Positions 60,958 to 64,000 of a stretch of DNA of 64,000 nt are shown in pieces; positions within the stretch are counted from its first letter, which is position 1; each line of letters begins with the position of its first letter. The position numbers were made by a program, and so were the translations under genes. Below the pieces are notes generated by a model. That model saw only the letters and a program-made list of their open reading frames with translations, had not been told where the DNA came from and ran no database searches. The stretch comes from Burkholderiales bacterium (lineage in GTDB: Bacteria; Pseudomonadota; Gammaproteobacteria; Burkholderiales; Burkholderiaceae_C): assembly GCA_028868825.1 (NCBI GenBank), contig JAGWTU010000020.1:1-64000 (forward strand), written 5' to 3'.

Positions 60958-60994
60958 GGCCGGGCGCTGCGCCCGGCCCGTGAAGCGGTTCACG
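60958..60994 (+). terminator. Two tandem hairpins after the FHA gene
   Basis: GGCCGGGCG (60958-60966) pairs perfectly with CGCCCGGCC (60970-60978) around CTG. CGTGAA (60979-60984) pairs with TTCACG (60989-60994) around GCGG, directly adjoining. They start 17 bases after the FHA stop. No T-run follows, so they may be a Rho-type end, an RNA-stabilising 3' structure or a regulatory site for the phosphodiesterase gene. Confidence 0.5.
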
Positions 60995-61116
60995 ATACCC
61001 GGCGGGGTGGACCCGCAGCGCGCGCAAATGCGGCAGAGCTGCCTTGCGCGGGTGCGGTCGGGGGATCAGCATCGGCGCCTTGTCCGCCCAGTGCGGCCTC
61101 ACGCTTTGAGCTCTCC

Positions 61117-61905
61117 ATGCAGATCCGCGTCCTCGGTTGCTCGGGTTCGATTGCCGCCGGCAGCCGTACCACGTCGTTCCTCGTCGACCACGACATCCTG
61201 GTCGACGCCGGGACCGGCGTCGGCGACCTGACGCTGGACGAGCTCGCGTGCATCGACCATATCCTGGTCACCCATTCGCACCTCGACCATGTGCTGGCCA
61301 TCGGCCTGCTCGCCGACAGCGTCACGCGGCGTCGCCACGCCGCGCAGCGGCCGCCCATCGTCGTCCATGCGCTGCCGCAGACCATCGTCGCGCTGCGCCA
61401 GCATGTCTTCAATGGCGTGCTCTGGCCCGACTTCACGCGCCTGCCGACGACGGCGTCGCCGGTGCTGGCGTTCGCGACTATCGAGGTCGGCCAGGTGCTC
61501 GACCTCGGGCGACGCCGCGTCGAGGTGCTGCCCGCCTTCCACACCGTTCCCGCGGTCGGCTATGCCGTCCTCGGTGACAGCGCAGGTTCAGGGGCCTGGG
61601 TCTACACCGGCGATACCGGACCCAACCCGCCGCTGTGGGAGCGGCTGCGCACGCTGCCGCTGGCCGCGCTGGTGATCGAGACGGCGTTCAGCGATGACGA
61701 GCATGTCCTGGCCGGCATCAGCCGCCACCTCTGCCCGGCCGAGCTGCAGCGCGAACTGGCCCGGCTCGAGCGGCCGGCCGATGTCTACATCACGCACATC
61801 AAGCCCGGCGAGGTCGATGCGGTGATGCGCGAGATCGGCGCGCAGGCCAGTCCGCATCGCATCCGCGCGTTGGTGACGGGCGAGCGGATCGAGATTCCGG
61901 ACTGA
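61117..61905 (+). CDS. Metallo-beta-lactamase-fold cyclic-nucleotide phosphodiesterase-like protein
   Basis: 262 residues. It begins MQIRVLGCSGSIAAGSRTTSFLV and carries HSHLDH at 53-58, then AFHTVPAVGYAV and YTGDTGP with further metal ligands, ending with ITHIKPGEVDAVM. The order and GCSGS start match class II-type 3',5'-cyclic-nucleotide phosphodiesterases of the metallo-beta-lactamase fold. If so it would hydrolyse cAMP in the cytosol. It lies 176 bases downstream of the FHA gene, past two hairpins, and may belong to the same signalling unit. Confidence 0.8.
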   Translation: MQIRVLGCSGSIAAGSRTTSFLVDHDILVDAGTGVGDLTLDELACIDHILVTHSHLDHVLAIGLLADSVTRRRHAAQRPPIVVHALPQTIVALRQHVFNGVLWPDFTRLPTTASPVLAFATIEVGQVLDLGRRRVEVLPAFHTVPAVGYAVLGDSAGSGAWVYTGDTGPNPPLWERLRTLPLAALVIETAFSDDEHVLAGISRHLCPAELQRELARLERPADVYITHIKPGEVDAVMREIGAQASPHRIRALVTGERIEIPD

Positions 61906-62040
61906 ACGCGGTGCAAATTAGGCAACGCGCCCCAAGACGGGCTCCCGCCAGGAGGTCATCCTGTGTCATGGCAGCGCCACCGTCCGCCGGCTGACGCGAT
62001 CCGACTTCGAATTGCAAGCGCTTTGGCTGCAATCGCGCTT

Positions 62041-63768
62041 TCAACCTGGCGGCGAACCGACCTGCGGCGGCCAGTCTGGCAGCACGGGCCAGATCCGGCG
62101 CCAAATCGCCCACGCCGTGTGGCTGGTGGTGCAGGCATGCTCGGGCTCGAACTTGCATAGTCGATGCAGTGCGTCCAAGGCTGCCGCGCTGTCGCCATGG
62201 GCACCGGTTAGACGGGCGTAATGTTCGATCACAGGCGCGACGGGGTAGCGCAGCATCGTGGTGCGTGCCGCGACCAGGTCGGGTATCGCCGGGCTGTCAA
62301 TGGACCAGCTTGCGAAGCGATGAAACGCTCGCAATTGATCCAGTAGCAACGCCGGGGGCGGCGCCGACTCGACGTAGAGCCAGTCATGCCCGCTCCGGCG
62401 CTCGACCGTGTAGGCCGGCCGCACGTCGGTCAGGGCGATGTAGTCGCGAGCCAGCGCCGCCAGCACCAGCGTGACAGCGATCGCCGGGACGCGGAACAGC
62501 GCTGGTGAGCTAGTACGCAATCGCATGGCCGGCGCACACGCGTCACGCGGCGCGCTGAGCCCGAGCAACATGCCGAACGGGAGCAGGAAGTACAAGTAGA
62601 ACAGCGGCAGTTCGACAAGGCCGTGCAGCAACAACGCCGCGGCCGCGAAGGCCGTGCTCAGCGTGGCCGCGTCCCGCGCCCGCCCGAGCCGCAGCGCAAC
62701 GGCCCCGGCCAGCGACAGTCCTGCCGCCAACCCGAGCGGCACGCCGAACCAGACGACTAGATCGATGACGTAGTCGTGCGTGCTCGCGTAGAAATAGCCG
62801 AGCGAGGGATGGCGATCGGCCATGGCGAATTGCGCCGCACCGTTTTGCAGCACGCCCCAGCCACCCCAGGGCCGCTGGGCCACCGCGTCGAGGAACAGGG
62901 CCCAAATCGCGGGGCGCCGGCCCTCGGAAAGCCGGTCCGCCAGCGGTGCCGACTGCAGACCTGTGTGGCTCGCGAACCAGGGCGTGGCCAGCATCGCCAG
63001 GGCGACGGTCACGGCGATTGCCGCCAGCGCGCGCGTGTTGCGTGCGCGCCAGGGCAACAACTCGCGCCGCCATGCGATCAACACCAGTAGCGCGCTCGTC
63101 ACCAGCCAGGCGACGCGCGATTGCGTCAGGACGAGCGCCATTGCGATCGGCGAGGCCAATGCCATCGCAACGCGATGCCCGATGCGTTCGCGGTAGCGCA
63201 GGCGCCAGATCGCGCACAGCCCTTGGATCAGCAGCGAGGCCAGCAGATTGGCCTGCTCCATATGGGCGATCGGCCGCCCGCCCGGCACGCGCTCTGCGAA
63301 GTCCAGCCGCGACCAGCCCAGCCATTGCAGGATGGCCAGCGGCGACGACGCCAGCGCGGCGATCAGAAAAGCCACCGCCAAGCGGTCGGCGAAGGTGGCA
63401 CGCTCAGCGTCGGGCAGCGATGCCGTGACGACCACCGCAATTGCGAACGAGGCGAAGTAAAGCGATGGCAGCAGGGCGTCGGACAGGTACGGGACTTGGC
63501 CGAGCCCCCATTGCATCCAGGCGACGCCCGCGAGCGCGAGCGCTGCGGTCGGCATCGACCATAGCGGCCACGAGACTGCACGGTTCGTGTCCCGCAGCGC
63601 GGTGAGTACCGACTGCAGCCATGCCAACGCGGCCACCGCCGATGTCCATTCGCGCCAGAAGCTGAGCCAAGGCTGGTCGCCCACGGGCAACAGCAGGGCG
63701 ATGGCCAACAGGGCGGCGCTGGCACAGCCTATCGCGGTCGAGTAGCGGCTCACGCCGGCTTCAGGCAT
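62041..63768 (-). CDS. PglL/Wzy-type O-oligosaccharyltransferase or O-antigen ligase
   Basis: 575 residues with about 11-12 membrane helices and a large periplasmic loop (MEQANLLASLL precedes it; RPAIWALFLDAVAQRPWGGWG and HPSLGYFYASTHDYVIDLVVWFG are in the Wzy/WaaL region), then a soluble C-terminal part from about residue 440. The HMEQANLLA motif and C-terminal domain fit the PglL pilin-glycosylating ligases. The pilin gene lies directly upstream on the same strand, supporting pilin as the acceptor. A terminator-like stem ends 24 bases before its ATG, so expression depends on read-through or a promoter overlapping it. Confidence 0.85.
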   Translation of the reverse strand: MPEAGVSRYSTAIGCASAALLAIALLLPVGDQPWLSFWREWTSAVAALAWLQSVLTALRDTNRAVSWPLWSMPTAALALAGVAWMQWGLGQVPYLSDALLPSLYFASFAIAVVVTASLPDAERATFADRLAVAFLIAALASSPLAILQWLGWSRLDFAERVPGGRPIAHMEQANLLASLLIQGLCAIWRLRYRERIGHRVAMALASPIAMALVLTQSRVAWLVTSALLVLIAWRRELLPWRARNTRALAAIAVTVALAMLATPWFASHTGLQSAPLADRLSEGRRPAIWALFLDAVAQRPWGGWGVLQNGAAQFAMADRHPSLGYFYASTHDYVIDLVVWFGVPLGLAAGLSLAGAVALRLGRARDAATLSTAFAAAALLLHGLVELPLFYLYFLLPFGMLLGLSAPRDACAPAMRLRTSSPALFRVPAIAVTLVLAALARDYIALTDVRPAYTVERRSGHDWLYVESAPPPALLLDQLRAFHRFASWSIDSPAIPDLVAARTTMLRYPVAPVIEHYARLTGAHGDSAAALDALHRLCKFEPEHACTTSHTAWAIWRRIWPVLPDWPPQVGSPPG

Positions 63769-63781
63769 CGGATTTCGTCGC

Positions 63782-63814
63782 TTGAAATGAAAAGGAGGCG
63801 CAAATGCGCCTCCT
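63782..63814 (-). terminator. Intrinsic terminator between pilin and ligase genes
   Basis: On the minus strand AGGAGGCGCA-TT-TGCGCCTCCT is followed by TTTCATTT. This is a GC-rich stem with a very tight loop and a T-rich tail, located 26 bases after the pilin stop. It would leave the abundant pilin message separate from the ligase message, with partial read-through. Confidence 0.8.
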
Positions 63815-63840
63815 CTGAGAATTGGCCTGAGCGGCGCGAT

Positions 63841-64000
63841 TTAGCCGCGGCAGGATCCCGGAAGGTACTTCGGATCCATGCTCGTGCCGTCGGCCTTGTT
63901 GCCGCAGCGCCAGGCGAAGACCTGCACGCCCATCGATCCGGCGAGTGCCTTGCCGGCCGAATCTACTGGCACCAGAGTCACGGTCTGGCTGGCCGCGGAC
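63841..64000 (-). CDS. Type IV pilin, C-terminal part
   Basis: Only the last 52 residues are inside the window; the gene begins beyond base 64000. The visible part contains VQVFAWRCGNKADGTSMD, then PKYLPGSC and the stop. The Trp-x-Cys and closing Cys make the C-terminal disulfide loop typical of PilA major pilins (KYLP..C). It is the probable substrate of the adjacent ligase. A strong terminator follows. Confidence 0.85.
   Translation of the reverse strand, partial: SAASQTVTLVPVDSAGKALAGSMGVQVFAWRCGNKADGTSMDPKYLPGSCRG

Overview
The window looks like chromosomal DNA from a very GC-rich betaproteobacterium of the order Burkholderiales, most like the Rubrivivax/Leptothrix/Ideonella group. The reasons are the gene orders metX-metW, fur//bamE-dapB-exbBD-leuS-lptE-holA, hpf-ptsN-hprK, rsmA-surA-lptD//kinase, gatCAB//mreBCD-mrdA-rodA and recA-recX-sucCD-terC, together with strong G/C third positions. 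The lineage is inferred from gene content and order; no 16S gene is present. I see no rRNA, tRNA, CRISPR array, insertion sequence or prophage.

Layout. 1-4 kb: 3' part of a tricorn-like protease, an M14 deacylase and purC. 4-9 kb: a frameshifted HAF-repeat pseudogene, a TonB-dependent receptor and an AmpG-like permease. 9-15 kb: metXW, an FMN glutamate-synthase-like protein, a glutathione transferase and a cytosine-deaminase-like amidohydrolase. 15-17 kb: hpf, ptsN, hprK and fur, without the usual rpoN. 17-24 kb: bamE, dapB, exbBD, leuS, lptE, holA. 24-29 kb: the thiL-pgpA-pncC operon facing away from maeB. 28.7-30 kb: a small, more AT-rich insert with a secreted RNase and its barstar inhibitor, followed by what looks like the severed tail of another gene. 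30-36 kb: rsmA-surA-lptD on one strand, then an AmgK-like kinase with altered catalytic motifs and a DedA protein. 36-41 kb: M20 peptidase, AraC regulator, xth, pyrE, DUF4124 protein. 41-51 kb: gatCAB facing mreBCD-mrdA-rodA. 51-57 kb: a two-component system, recA-recX, sucCD and a PedF-like cytochrome. 57-64 kb: a TerC-type membrane protein, a Ser/Thr kinase - PP2C phosphatase - double-FHA - metallo-beta-lactamase phosphodiesterase cluster, a PglL/Wzy-type ligase and the C-terminus of a type IV pilin.

The genes mostly serve core work: envelope building (Mre/Rod, LptD/LptE, SurA, BamE), translation (LeuS, GatCAB, RsmA, Hpf), DNA maintenance (RecA, RecX, HolA, Xth) and metabolism (SucCD, MaeB, PurC, PyrE, MetXW, ThiL). 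The points that merit a second look are the 58.4-61.9 kb phospho-signalling cluster beside pilin glycosylation, the apparent pseudokinase at 34.6 kb, the RNase/barstar insert with its adjoining gene remnant, the broken HAF gene, and several unusually good inverted repeats (purC start, AraC upstream region, after hpf, after the FHA gene). Apart from the phospho-signalling cluster, I see no candidate for a wholly new multi-gene system.
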